From CAXBPY01 sp003455275 (lineage in GTDB: Bacteria; Bacteroidota; Bacteroidia; Chitinophagales; UBA10324), in the NCBI GenBank assembly GCA_963977675.1, contig CAXBPY010000036.1, positions 1 to 32,802 of the forward strand: a stretch of DNA of 32,802 nt. The letters are read 5' to 3'. A program made the position numbers and the translations under genes. Below the pieces are notes generated by a model. That model did no database searches. It saw only the letters and a program-made list of their open reading frames with translations, and was not told the origin of the DNA. This document shows, in pieces, positions 1-8,624 of this stretch. Numbering within the stretch: position 1 is the stretch's first letter; every line of letters begins with the position of its first letter.

Positions 1-1594
1 ATTTTTTCTGATCCAAAGTTTTGAAGAAAATACTTTTTGTAAATTCAGTTCCGGATTTCCAGTAACATTCATTCAGCACTTGCAATTCATAATTGGTGTT
101 GGGCTCCAGCCCTTTCAGTTTTCTTTCACACGGGAAACTTGCACTTTGGTTTTTTATTGTCCAGTTTTCATCACCTTGTTTGCGATAGCGGAATTTATAA
201 TTCACTGCATTGTCAGCGCTGCTCCACTGAATGTTTGCAGATGTATCACCCACGCTTACCACATTCAACTCTTCAGGATTACTGCAATAAGATTTTGTAG
301 TGAAAGAAATTATATCAGACCACTGACTGGTATCATTCGTCATTGGGTTGGCGATTGCCTGCAATTGAATTTGATAAGGCGTGTTATCCATCAGCGTGTT
401 CAGTGTTCTGGTAGTGTATGGAAGAATAGTTCCTGAACTTGACCACGCATTTTCACCTGCCAATCTCTTCCTGATTTTGTATCCATAAATGTTTGGCTGT
501 TCTGTCCACGAAATTTTTACTGATGAAGGTTTTATGTCGGTAACCGAAATTCCTTCCGGCTTTTTGCAATTTGATTGTTTTACCAAAATCATTTTCGTTG
601 CGTTGCTCATCGTTGCACTCATTTCATCATATACGATCACTGTGTAGTTTCCTTCTTCCGAAACTTTCAGTGTGGAATCATGACCAACAATTTGATTTTT
701 CTCGTCGTACCATTCAAAAGAATATTTTCCTTTTCCTCCCGAAACACCGGAGTGTATTTCAATAACTCCGCCAGCAGGGATCAGTGGCTGCGCAGGAGTA
801 ATATTTATTTTCATTGAAGAAAAAACGGTAATGCGAAAAGTATCCGTCACCATTTCAGTTGCGCCACACGCGCTGAGATGAATCCCGGAAATTTCGTAAG
901 CAATTTCATGCGGACAATTTTCTGAAGAGAGAAATGAAACCATACTTCCTTCTGAATTGCTGAGCAGCGAATTGAATTGACCTTCATATCCTGGAGAAAC
1001 AGATTTCCATTTCACGCTTGAAGAGAGCAAACCATTTGTCTTCAGCAACACAGCCGGACCACCGGTTCGAACAGAAATATCTTTTGGAAAAGATGCCTTA
1101 CTGAAAGAAGTGATGCGATAAGAATTTTCTGAATTGCCCGGTTTGCAAAAGGAAATTGTGTGAGTTCCGTTCAGGCAAATTGACTGGCCAATGGCTACCG
1201 GATTTTGTCCATCAATATAATAGTAAAGAGAGCCTGATGGAATTTCGCCGGAGGCAATTTCAAATTTTATCCCCTCAGCATTTTTGTCTAATGAAATATG
1301 AAACTCAATACAATTATCATTATCAGCCGCATAGTTGAGTTTGCCGGTTCTTGTAGTCTTAGGCGAGAGGAAAACACTATCTGGATTTCCAATCATGTTT
1401 ATCTCAAAATGTGTTACAGTATTTTCCTGCGAAACCTCATTTGCTAAAACATTTTCGCTCCTGAAAGTTGAAAGCAGAAACATAATCAGGCAAACTGTTC
1501 CTAAAAATATGAGGGCAATAGAAGAATATACAAGTGCAGGAGAAACGCGAATGCGAGGAGAGGTCTTAGTTCCTTGAACTAATGACTTTTTCAT
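1..1594 (-). CDS. Fibronectin type III surface protein (3' part beyond window)
   Basis: An open frame runs from an ATG at 1594 leftwards off the window edge (531 codons visible, no stop). The start reads MKKSLVQGTKTSPRIRVSP, followed by a hydrophobic segment at about residues 21-43, so the protein is exported or anchored at its N terminus. Residues about 258-340 look like an Ig/PKD-type beta domain (motifs SFEWYD and GNYTVIVYD). Two fibronectin type III units follow, at about 343-433 and 437-531. Each opens with a Cys-x-x-Pro type segment and has the usual inner Trp (VKISW, ANIQW) and the late N-T-x-Y-x-(I/L)-Q-(L/V) strand. Repeats of this kind are typical of Bacteroidota adhesins and T9SS cargo, and a C-terminal sorting domain may lie outside the window. 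It is transcribed divergently from the T9SS protein at 1739. The exact role is unknown. Confidence 0.85.
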   Translation of the reverse strand, partial: MKKSLVQGTKTSPRIRVSPALVYSSIALIFLGTVCLIMFLLSTFRSENVLANEVSQENTVTHFEINMIGNPDSVFLSPKTTRTGKLNYAADNDNCIEFHISLDKNAEGIKFEIASGEIPSGSLYYYIDGQNPVAIGQSICLNGTHTISFCKPGNSENSYRITSFSKASFPKDISVRTGGPAVLLKTNGLLSSSVKWKSVSPGYEGQFNSLLSNSEGSMVSFLSSENCPHEIAYEISGIHLSACGATEMVTDTFRITVFSSMKINITPAQPLIPAGGVIEIHSGVSGGKGKYSFEWYDEKNQIVGHDSTLKVSEEGNYTVIVYDEMSATMSNATKMILVKQSNCKKPEGISVTDIKPSSVKISWTEQPNIYGYKIRKRLAGENAWSSSGTILPYTTRTLNTLMDNTPYQIQLQAIANPMTNDTSQWSDIISFTTKSYCSNPEELNVVSVGDTSANIQWSSADNAVNYKFRYRKQGDENWTIKNQSASFPCERKLKGLEPNTNYELQVLNECYWKSGTEFTKSIFFKTLDQKK

Positions 1595-1738
1595 GTAGAG
1601 GTGATTTTCAATCCCACGGTACGATTGAATTTATGCTTGGTTTCTGTATTGATTTTTTGAATAAAATTTAAAGGGACATTAATGCAACAATTTCAACTTG
1701 AATTTGTAAAGACCTTGGATTAAAACACAGTTGTCTTT

Positions 1739-2539
1739 ATGCAGATCAAACTTTTACAAATCCCTAAAGTTAGATTATCTACCACTCAGCGGTTGCTGAT
1801 TATTTCGTCTGTATCCATAATGGCAATCGTCATTTCTGCCGGAGCCTTCTTATGGTTCAATGGAATAAGCAAATCATCAAAAGCGAATGTGACGCTCAGT
1901 TCTTTTGTTGCGACCTATACTTCACCTTCAGTACAGGTTCAGTGGGTAACAGAAGATGAAACCGACAATGCATTTTTCTCACTTGAAAGGAGCGCAAACG
2001 CACAGGATTACGAAACAATTTATGAGGCACCCGGAAATGGAAATTCACAATCGCAGAACATTTATTCTTACACCGATAATGCACCCATGTCAGGCGTCAG
2101 TTATTATCGTTTGAAACAAACTGATATTGATGGAACCGTTAATTACAGTGCAATACAGAGTGTGAATAATGAATCACCAATTGATAATGGTTACGGAATT
2201 TCTGCAAATCCTGTAACGCATGATATGTCTTTAGCTGCCGGGACACAATCCACTACGCAGGTAATGTCAAATAATAATCAGTTTACTAATGTTTCAGTTT
2301 TTTCATCGAACGCAACCAACCGTATCAGCATATCGCTTACAGCAGAAACCAATGCAAACACAAACATTTCAGTTGTAGATATTTCAGGTAATATTCTTAA
2401 AACTTTGTCTGTTCCACTTTCGCAGGGAAATAACCAGACACAAATGGATATCGGATTTCTTCCTGCCGGAATTTATTTCCTTACCTTTTTAGATAATGCA
2501 GGACATCACTACACGCAGAAATTCGTGAGAAGTAATTAA
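1739..2539 (+). CDS. T9SS type A sorting domain protein
   Basis: A 266-residue exported protein of unknown function. An N-terminal hydrophobic stretch at about residues 19-41 (LLIISSVSIMAIVISAGAF) acts as a signal or anchor. Residues about 60-145 match a common Bacteroidota module: a beta segment with VQVQW, a FSLERS-like strand, then the YYRLKQTDIDG motif just before a serine/isoleucine strand. The last 70 residues form the T9SS type A sorting domain: an ISVVDISGNIL strand, a DIGFLPAGIYFL strand, and a final basic QKFVRSN. That C-terminal signal normally directs passage through the outer membrane and then surface attachment or release. The ATG at 1739 is the only good start before the signal segment. 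It is divergent from the fibronectin-III gene across 144 bases, and both may be surface proteins of one locus. Confidence 0.85.
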   Translation: MQIKLLQIPKVRLSTTQRLLIISSVSIMAIVISAGAFLWFNGISKSSKANVTLSSFVATYTSPSVQVQWVTEDETDNAFFSLERSANAQDYETIYEAPGNGNSQSQNIYSYTDNAPMSGVSYYRLKQTDIDGTVNYSAIQSVNNESPIDNGYGISANPVTHDMSLAAGTQSTTQVMSNNNQFTNVSVFSSNATNRISISLTAETNANTNISVVDISGNILKTLSVPLSQGNNQTQMDIGFLPAGIYFLTFLDNAGHHYTQKFVRSN

Positions 2540-2615
2540 CCGCATCTCGTTTTCAATTTTTATTTAATGGGTTGAAAGAAAAATTCCAGTCAATCAACCT
2601 CCATCTGGCAACTTG

Positions 2616-2625
2616 TATTTCTTTG
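2616..2625 (+). promoter_or_regulatory. Possible -7 element for the M16 gene
   Basis: TATTTCTTTG lies seven bases before the ATG at 2633. TTTCTTTG differs from the Bacteroidetes -7 consensus TAnnTTTG at one position. No convincing -33 TTTG is seen. If used, the mRNA would be nearly leaderless. Confidence 0.3.
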
Positions 2626-2632
2626 CGCTCCC

Positions 2633-3913
2633 ATGTTATTAGACCGCACCCGTGAGCCACAGCTGAAATCAATTGAGAAGATTGAATTGCTTCCGGTTCA
2701 AAAAACAGTTTTTAAAAATGGAATGACTGCTCATATAATTAATGCTGGTGAGCAGGATGTTTTAAAACTCGAATTAATTTTCAAAGCAGGAAGAAGGCAC
2801 GAACAGGCAAAAGGTGTAGCTGGGGCTGTTTCGCAATTGATGCGTGACGGAACTTCAAAACATTCATCAAAAGAAATCGCTGAAGCTTTTGATTTCTATG
2901 GCGCCTCGCTCAACTCACAGGCTTTTATTGATTCCTGTTCTGTAACATTTTTCTCTTTGAATAAACATGTTCCCAAACTTCTTCCGCTTGTACATGAGAT
3001 TCTGACAGAAGCAATTTTTCCAACCGGCGAACTTCAGACCTATATTCAAAATCACACACAGAAAATTTTAGTGAATCTTGAAAAAGTTGAATTCCTCGCA
3101 CAACGGAATTTTACAGCATCTCTCTTTGGCCAAAATCATTTCATAGGTTACACTACAACAGAAAGTGATTTAATAAATCTGGATAGCGAATCACTGATCT
3201 CGTTTTATTCTTCCCGATTTCATTTTGATAACTGCACAGCAATTATTGCCGGAAAAGTTTCAGATCAAACTGTAAAGCTGATTGAACAATATTTCGGCAG
3301 TGAAAATTTTTCTGAATCAAAAAAAATTTCCGTTGAACCTGTAATTCATTCATTCAGTGGAAAAGAAGTTTATGAAGAAAAAAAAGATGCGGTTCAGTCT
3401 GCTATTAGAATCGGACGGCGATTTATCAATCGTTTGCATCCGGATTTTAGTAAAGTAAAAGTCCTTAACATGATCTTCGGCGGATATTTTGGCTCGCGGC
3501 TTATGTCGAATTTGCGTGAAGACAAAGGATACTGTTATGGAATATACAGTACCGCCGCTTCATTTCTCGATGATGCCTATTTCTGTGTGGCAACTGAAGT
3601 AAATGTTGATGCAACACTTGATGCAATTCATCAGATCAGGATAGAGATGATGAATCTCTGTAACCAAAAAGTTGCAGAAGACGAATTGAGGCTGGTTAAA
3701 AATTATATCATGGGAACCATTCTTTCAGATACCGATGGCGCATTTAATGTTTCTGAAGTTTTAAAGCATCTGATTTTATATAATCTGACTCCCGCAGATT
3801 TTCAAAACGGCATTTCAGAAATGATGAATGTAACTTCTGATGATTTGATACAACTTGCAAATCGTTATCTGCATCCTGATTCTATGATTGAGGTTGTGGT
3901 TGGAAAAAAATAA
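2633..3913 (+). CDS. M16 peptidase-fold protein lacking the zinc motif
   Basis: A 426-residue protein with the half-size M16B (pitrilysin/insulinase, mitochondrial processing peptidase) fold. The inverted zinc motif HxxEH should lie at residues 64-68, in the helix that normally reads like GLAHLLEHMLFKGT. Here the same stretch reads GVAGAVSQLMRDGT, so both histidines and the glutamate are replaced (Gly64, Ser67, Gln68). The C-terminal half keeps the family segment SRLMSNLREDKGYCYGIYS (about residues 287-305), which in these enzymes contributes the substrate-binding R/Y pair. In this family, catalytic and non-catalytic subunits often form heterodimers and are usually encoded side by side. This would be the non-catalytic subunit, but no catalytic partner is adjacent. 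No signal peptide is obvious. Confidence is high for the fold; the function without a partner is unclear. Confidence 0.88.
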   Translation: MLLDRTREPQLKSIEKIELLPVQKTVFKNGMTAHIINAGEQDVLKLELIFKAGRRHEQAKGVAGAVSQLMRDGTSKHSSKEIAEAFDFYGASLNSQAFIDSCSVTFFSLNKHVPKLLPLVHEILTEAIFPTGELQTYIQNHTQKILVNLEKVEFLAQRNFTASLFGQNHFIGYTTTESDLINLDSESLISFYSSRFHFDNCTAIIAGKVSDQTVKLIEQYFGSENFSESKKISVEPVIHSFSGKEVYEEKKDAVQSAIRIGRRFINRLHPDFSKVKVLNMIFGGYFGSRLMSNLREDKGYCYGIYSTAASFLDDAYFCVATEVNVDATLDAIHQIRIEMMNLCNQKVAEDELRLVKNYIMGTILSDTDGAFNVSEVLKHLILYNLTPADFQNGISEMMNVTSDDLIQLANRYLHPDSMIEVVVGKK

Positions 3914-3982
3914 TTGCCCTCACCAAAGGACGACAAGTAAGAAAACCGATTAAAACTTTTGATCGACGCATATCACATATTG

Positions 3983-3990
3983 TATTTTTA
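3983..3990 (+). promoter_or_regulatory. Possible -7 element for the T9SS type B gene
   Basis: TATTTTTA differs from TAnnTTTG only at the last base. It lies 18 bases before the ATG at 4009 and so favours that start over the upstream in-frame TTG at 3994. No clear -33 element is visible. Confidence 0.3.
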
Positions 3991-4008
3991 TCGTTGAAGC
4001 CAATTGCT

Positions 4009-5772
4009 ATGTCAGCACGGATTTCAGCTTTTTTTATTTTTATCTTGATTTCATTTTCCGGAAGAGCTCAAACACTTTTCCCTCCGGATCTGAATTGCGT
4101 AACATCTAATGGAACCGATATTTCTCTATCATGGATTGATCCTGTTAATGGCTGCGGGCCATTTATAGCATATGAAATATATGGAAGTTTTAATGGCGGA
4201 CCTTATGGTATTGTGGCAACAATTTCCAATCAAATGCAAACCGATACAACACTTATGGGAATTGATTCCGGCAATTGGAGTTTTTATATGGTCAGCATTT
4301 TTAATTGCCCGGGTTATAATCCACAGAATAGTGATACCCTCGATGATTTACCACCAATAGCTCCTCTAATTGATTTCATTACCGCCTATCCCCCCGGCCC
4401 GGCCGGTGCTATTCTGCAATGGCAACCTGGAACTGATCCGGAGATTTATGCTTATGTAATTTATCTCTTTCTTGGCGGGCAGTATTTTGCAATTGATACG
4501 GTCTATGGCAGCAGCACCTCATTCGATACCATTCCCGGAGCAAACACTGCAGCGGGTCCGGCATCATACACAATAGCTGCTATGGATAGCTGCGGAAAGA
4601 TTGGTAATCTGAATCTGAATCCGCATCAAACTGTTTTCCTTTTTAATCTATCAGCTAATTGCAGCACTACCGGCCATCTGTACTGGACGAGATACAGAAA
4701 CTGGCTTGGCGGCGTTCATCATTATGAAGTTTTTGAGTCAGTGAATAATGGGGCCTATGTCCGTATTGATTCAACCTTTGATACTACCGCAACTTTTTTT
4801 TATGGAGCTGATAATTTGTGTTTTTATGTAGTGGCTTATGACGACACCGGGGCTACGAGTTTTATTTCTATGTCAAACATTATTTGCATTCCGCCCAATC
4901 CTGATGCGCCGGTTGCAGATTTTTATGTTCGAAATGTAACAGTTGCCTCACCGGGAGTTGTAAATATATTTTTCAGTATGAACCCAAATTCTGATGTACG
5001 AAGCTTGAAAATTTCAAGATGCACTGATGGAGTTTCCTTTGCGGATATTGCGGTGGTTTCTGTACCATCAAACCTGAACGCAATAAACTTGTTTTCTGAT
5101 AGCAGCGCACTTACTTCTGACTATAGTTATTACTACCGATTCACATCAATTGACAGCTGTGGTGCCGATACAGTTTCCTCATCAGGGAAGAGCATACTGC
5201 TCACCGGCAATTCATACAGCACTTTAAAAAATCATATTGACTGGAGCGATTTCTTTTATCTGCAGTACGGTGATGTTCAGAGTTACACTATCCTGCGGCG
5301 CACGCCCGGCGGAGCCTATATATTTGTTGACAGTGTAAACGCTTCAACGCTGAGTTATGAAGAAGATGTTACTGATTTGGTCACAGAATCAAATGGAACT
5401 CTTTGTTATAAAATTATTGCCACTGATACAGTACACTTTCCAAATGGAATCATTGACACCGTGAGAAGCGAATCCAACGAGGTCTGTATTGATCAGCTTT
5501 TAAAAATCATGGTGCCTAATGCATTTGCTCCGAATGGAAAGAATAATATTTTCAAACCAGTTCTCCGGTTTGCTGATAACAAGAGTTATTTGTTTCAGGT
5601 TTACAATCGTTGGGGTGGAATAATTTTTTCAACAACTGATTTCAATGAAGGTTGGGATGGTGATTATAAAGGAAGGCCTTCAGAGCAGGGTGTTTATGCT
5701 TACCTGGTGCAGGTAGTAGATGGGCAAGGCCGCAACACAGAGCGAAAAGGAACTGTGATGCTATTGCGATAA
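4009..5772 (+). CDS. T9SS type B (gliding-motility C-terminal) protein
   Basis: A secreted protein of 587 residues, counted from the ATG at 4009. That start gives a compact signal peptide (MSARISAFFIFILISFSGRAQ, probable cleavage near GRA-Q). A TTG at 3994 would add five residues. The middle holds several fibronectin-III-like beta units, recognisable by ISLSWIDP, GAILQWQPG and HHYEVFES-type strands with Y-x-(I/V) pairs. The last 85 residues are the CHU_C/gliding-motility C-terminal domain used as T9SS type B signal: VPNAFAPNGKNNIFKP, then FQVYNRWGGIIF, GWDGDYKG and QGVYAYLVQV, ending in GTVMLLR. Such signals are typical of SprB-like adhesins and other large cell-surface proteins. No enzyme domain is recognised. 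It stands alone between the M16 gene and the glycan cluster. Confidence 0.9.
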   Translation: MSARISAFFIFILISFSGRAQTLFPPDLNCVTSNGTDISLSWIDPVNGCGPFIAYEIYGSFNGGPYGIVATISNQMQTDTTLMGIDSGNWSFYMVSIFNCPGYNPQNSDTLDDLPPIAPLIDFITAYPPGPAGAILQWQPGTDPEIYAYVIYLFLGGQYFAIDTVYGSSTSFDTIPGANTAAGPASYTIAAMDSCGKIGNLNLNPHQTVFLFNLSANCSTTGHLYWTRYRNWLGGVHHYEVFESVNNGAYVRIDSTFDTTATFFYGADNLCFYVVAYDDTGATSFISMSNIICIPPNPDAPVADFYVRNVTVASPGVVNIFFSMNPNSDVRSLKISRCTDGVSFADIAVVSVPSNLNAINLFSDSSALTSDYSYYYRFTSIDSCGADTVSSSGKSILLTGNSYSTLKNHIDWSDFFYLQYGDVQSYTILRRTPGGAYIFVDSVNASTLSYEEDVTDLVTESNGTLCYKIIATDTVHFPNGIIDTVRSESNEVCIDQLLKIMVPNAFAPNGKNNIFKPVLRFADNKSYLFQVYNRWGGIIFSTTDFNEGWDGDYKGRPSEQGVYAYLVQVVDGQGRNTERKGTVMLLR

Positions 5773-5825
5773 TTATTTTACCGAAAATTTTTCGCCCGCG
5801 CTTTACCGGCTCTGATAAGTGAATT

Positions 5826-5833
5826 TATTTTCG
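5826..5833 (+). promoter_or_regulatory. Possible -7 element at the head of the glycan cluster
   Basis: TATTTTCG, one mismatch from TAnnTTTG, ends five bases before the ATG at 5839. It closely resembles the element before 7988 (TATCTTCG), and both are followed by GCC and then the start codon within a few bases. Confidence 0.35.
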
Positions 5834-5838
5834 CCTGA

Positions 5839-6633
5839 ATGGAAAAAAACATTCATCATCTTCAATCGAAAATCAATTATTCATTCACCGGAAACGGAGA
5901 AAAAATTCTTGTGTTGCTTCATGGTTTTTGTGAAGATCTCAATGTATGGAATGAATTCATTGTTCCGCTTGAAAAGGATATTAGAATCATTTGTATTGAT
6001 CTTCCGGGCTTTGGGAAATCATTGCCGGGTACCGAACATACCACCTTAGAACACATCGCCGATGCCATAGAAGCAGTTTTGATTTCCGAACAAATTGAAA
6101 AGTGTTTTATGGTAGGACATTCAATGGGAGGTTATGTAGCTCTTGCTTTTGCAGAAAAATATTCAGACCGCCTGTGCGGGATTGGATTATTTCATAGTTC
6201 ATGTTTCCAGGACGATGATCAAAAAAAACAGAACCGAAAAAAAGTAGCAGAGTTTGTGCTCAGCAATGGAAGCAAAGTTTTTGCGCACGAACTTTTTCCA
6301 ACACTATTTACAAATGAATTTGCAGCAAACAATAAATTATTAATACAATCACTCGAAGATCGCGCAGCAGTTTTTCCGGCATCGGCGATTGCGAATGGCT
6401 CGCTTGCAATGGGCAACCGGAAAGATAAAACCAGTTTTCTTTCAACAACTTCGCTACCCATTCTCATGATAATAGGCAAGCATGATCTCGCAATTCCATT
6501 CGAAAAAAGTTTGATGATGTCTCATCTTCCTGCATCAGCTCAGATTTGTTTGCTTCAGCACAGCGCGCATATGGGAATGTTTGAAGAACCTGAAAAATCA
6601 AAACAAGCTGTTTTGAATTTTGTATTGAGTTGA
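5839..6633 (+). CDS. Alpha/beta hydrolase
   Basis: A 264-residue cytoplasmic alpha/beta-fold hydrolase with a complete catalytic triad. The nucleophile elbow GHSMGG is at residues 93-98 (Ser95). The acid is Asp216 in the GKHDLAIP turn and the base is His244 in QHSAHMGMFEEP. The oxyanion-hole segment LLHGF is at 26-30, and the DLPGFGKS loop at 54-61 is typical of the MhpC/BioH-type subfamily. Substrate cannot be predicted; esters, thioesters and C-C bonds are all possible in this family. Seven bases separate its stop from the DprE1-like gene, so the two are probably co-transcribed. It may be the first gene of the glycan operon, though its link to glycans rests on position alone. Confidence 0.9.
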   Translation: MEKNIHHLQSKINYSFTGNGEKILVLLHGFCEDLNVWNEFIVPLEKDIRIICIDLPGFGKSLPGTEHTTLEHIADAIEAVLISEQIEKCFMVGHSMGGYVALAFAEKYSDRLCGIGLFHSSCFQDDDQKKQNRKKVAEFVLSNGSKVFAHELFPTLFTNEFAANNKLLIQSLEDRAAVFPASAIANGSLAMGNRKDKTSFLSTTSLPILMIIGKHDLAIPFEKSLMMSHLPASAQICLLQHSAHMGMFEEPEKSKQAVLNFVLS

Positions 6634-6640
6634 TTTCACT

Positions 6641-7945
6641 ATGAAAAAACTTGTAAAGAGTTGGGGAAGATTCCTGAAAGTGAAGGCAGAAATAATTTCA
6701 TTTTCATCAGAAGGAATAAAAATTCATTCAGAAAAAATTATTCCTCGCGGACTCGGGAAAAGCTATGGCGATTCATCGCTTGCTGAAAATATTCTTGACC
6801 TCACCACGCTGAAAAAAATTGTTCACTTCGATCCATTAACCGGAATTATAGAAATTGAATCCGGTGTAAGCATTCGTGAAATTCTTAACTTCATTGTTCA
6901 TGCGGGGTGGATGCTCCCGATTGTTCCGGGAACCGCAGATGTTACAATCGGAGGAGCAATTAGCGCTGATATACACGGGAAGAATCACATGGTGAAAGGA
7001 AGTTTTTCAAATCATATTGCCGAGATGGATGTCATGCTATCCTCTGGCGAGGTAGTCAACTGTTCTGCTGCAAAAAATTCTGAATTGTTTTTTGCCGTTA
7101 CGGGCGGCATGGGCTTGATCGCAATTATTCTTCGTGCAAAAATTCAGTTGCAGAAATTGGAAAGCTGTTATATGACTGAAAAAACTGTCTTTGTAAAAAG
7201 CCTGTCGCTGGTGATTGAGATGATGAAAAATTGCAGCGACGAGTTTTGCGTTGCCTGGCTTGATGCATTTGATAAAAACATCTCTGGTATTTTTTCTTCA
7301 GCCAATTATGCAACAAAACAGGAGGCTTCGCTCGCCGGAAAAGGGAAAAAGATTTTTATGAAGCAAAATTTCAAATTCAATATTCCTTTCTCTTTTCCAT
7401 TCGCAATATTGAACGCTGCAGGAGTTAATATTTATAATAAAACACGGAAGCTGACAACCCGGCAAGGCAAAAAACTGAGACACATTGTTGATTTTCATTT
7501 TCCACTCGATAAAATCAAAAACTGGAACCGCCTTTATGGAACAGCCGGAATGGTGCAATATCAATTTGTTCTGCCGCTTGAAAATGCAGAGCAAGGACTG
7601 GAAGAAATATTTTCATTGATGAAATTGCGCCACTGCGAAAGCTACCTGGCTGTCCTTAAAAATTTTGGAGAAGAGGGAAAAGGAATTCTTTCATTTCCAA
7701 TGAAGGGCTTGTGCCTGGCATTGGATTTTCCTGCAACTGAAAAATATTTTTCATTGATGAATGAAATGGATGAAGTAGTGATGAAATATCAGGGGAGATT
7801 TTATTTAGCAAAAGATGCCCGGCTTTCAGCCGAAGTTTTTATTAAAACACAACCACGGATAAATGAATTTCTTTTTTTGAAAAGGAAGTATGATAAAGAA
7901 AAAATATTTTCCTCGCTGCAAAGCCGGCGGTTGCTTGGTGAATGA
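6641..7945 (+). CDS. DprE1-like FAD-dependent sugar oxidase
   Basis: A 434-residue flavoprotein of the FAD_binding_4/D-arabinono-lactone oxidase superfamily, closest in motif order to DprE1, the decaprenylphosphoryl-ribose 2'-oxidase. The FAD-binding domain shows PRGLGKSYGD (35-44), PGTADVTIGGAI (96-107), the DIHGKNH segment (110-116) and GSFSNH (120-125). The substrate domain shows the GMVQYQFVLP strand (303-312), LSFPMKG (350-356) and FYLAKDAR (387-394). Lys391 matches the catalytic Lys418 of the mycobacterial enzyme, as I align it from memory. The position of the benzothiazinone-reactive Cys387 is alanine here (Ala360). DprE1 needs the reductase DprE2, but no short-chain dehydrogenase gene is next to it. 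Its probable task is oxidation of a sugar, perhaps polyprenyl-phosphate linked, for the glycan made by the cluster. The exact substrate is inferred. Confidence 0.85.
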   Translation: MKKLVKSWGRFLKVKAEIISFSSEGIKIHSEKIIPRGLGKSYGDSSLAENILDLTTLKKIVHFDPLTGIIEIESGVSIREILNFIVHAGWMLPIVPGTADVTIGGAISADIHGKNHMVKGSFSNHIAEMDVMLSSGEVVNCSAAKNSELFFAVTGGMGLIAIILRAKIQLQKLESCYMTEKTVFVKSLSLVIEMMKNCSDEFCVAWLDAFDKNISGIFSSANYATKQEASLAGKGKKIFMKQNFKFNIPFSFPFAILNAAGVNIYNKTRKLTTRQGKKLRHIVDFHFPLDKIKNWNRLYGTAGMVQYQFVLPLENAEQGLEEIFSLMKLRHCESYLAVLKNFGEEGKGILSFPMKGLCLALDFPATEKYFSLMNEMDEVVMKYQGRFYLAKDARLSAEVFIKTQPRINEFLFLKRKYDKEKIFSSLQSRRLLGE

Positions 7946-7973
7946 GAAATCACAATCAGATAATGTGCATGTT

Positions 7974-7981
7974 TATCTTCG
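7974..7981 (+). promoter_or_regulatory. Possible -7 element before the LmbE-type gene
   Basis: TATCTTCG, one mismatch from TAnnTTTG, ends six bases before the ATG at 7988. It lies in the 42-base gap after the DprE1-like gene, and could be an internal promoter of the cluster. Confidence 0.35.
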
Positions 7982-7987
7982 CCCTCT

Positions 7988-8620
7988 ATGATTGACAAAA
8001 ATCGATTCCTGATTTTAGCTCCGCATACTGATGATGGTGAGCTTGGTTTAGGTGGAAGTATATCGCGGCTGCTTAGCGAAAGAAAAGAAATTTACTACGC
8101 TGCTTTTTCGCTCTGCAAGCGATCACTCGAACCCGGACTTGCTCCCGATACATTAGAAAAAGAACTAAAAGCAGCTACAAAAATTCTGGGCATTCCACAA
8201 CAGAATCTCCGCTTGTTTGATTATGATGTTCGTCATTTCAGCACTTACCGTCAAAATATTTTGGAAGACATGGTGGTGCTTAAAAGAGAACTGAACCCCG
8301 ATGTAGTTTTTCTTCCCTGTTCATCTGATCTGCATCAGGATCATCAGGTGATTCACAATGAAGGGTTGCGCGCCTTTAAAGACGCCACAATTTTTGGTTA
8401 CGAGTTACCATGGAATAATTTGAATTTTCAGACTAATTGTTTTCTGAAACTTTCAGAAGAAAATATTCAGAAAAAAATGGAAGCTCTTAAAGAATATAAA
8501 TCTCAATCACACCGCGCTTACCTGAATGAAGCTTTCATCCGCGGCCTAGCTACTGCGCGCGGCGTTCAGATCGGCGCTGAGTTCGCAGAAGCATTTGAAG
8601 TAATAAAAGTTATTTACTGA
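7988..8620 (+). CDS. PIG-L/LmbE family sugar N-deacetylase
   Basis: A 210-residue zinc-dependent deacetylase of the PIG-L/LmbE family, whose members remove N-acetyl groups from GlcNAc-type sugars (MshB, BshB, PIG-L). The N-terminal metal motif is APHTDDGELG (residues 11-20). His13 and Asp16 would bind zinc and Asp15 would be the general base, as in MshB. The usual PHPDDE is altered to PHTDDGE, which inserts a Gly before the Glu. The third ligand is in DLHQDH (His119 of the HxxH pair at 116-119). No signal peptide is visible, so it probably acts in the cytoplasm. Only four bases separate it from the next glycosyltransferase, so the two are tightly coupled. A role in deacetylating an amino-sugar intermediate fits the amidotransferase module downstream, but this is inference. 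Confidence 0.88.
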   Translation: MIDKNRFLILAPHTDDGELGLGGSISRLLSERKEIYYAAFSLCKRSLEPGLAPDTLEKELKAATKILGIPQQNLRLFDYDVRHFSTYRQNILEDMVVLKRELNPDVVFLPCSSDLHQDHQVIHNEGLRAFKDATIFGYELPWNNLNFQTNCFLKLSEENIQKKMEALKEYKSQSHRAYLNEAFIRGLATARGVQIGAEFAEAFEVIKVIY

Positions 8621-8624
8621 ATGC

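Noticed and set aside
80..436. A 118-codon open frame on the plus strand
   Set aside because: It is the complement of the fibronectin-III gene, whose minus-strand frame shows clear domain motifs.
1595..1738. Promoters in the divergent gap
   Set aside because: AT-rich, but no stretch matched both -7 and -33 elements on either strand well enough to report.
3994..4008. Upstream TTG start for the T9SS type B gene
   Set aside because: The ATG at 4009 gives a clean signal peptide and sits better behind the -7-like element.
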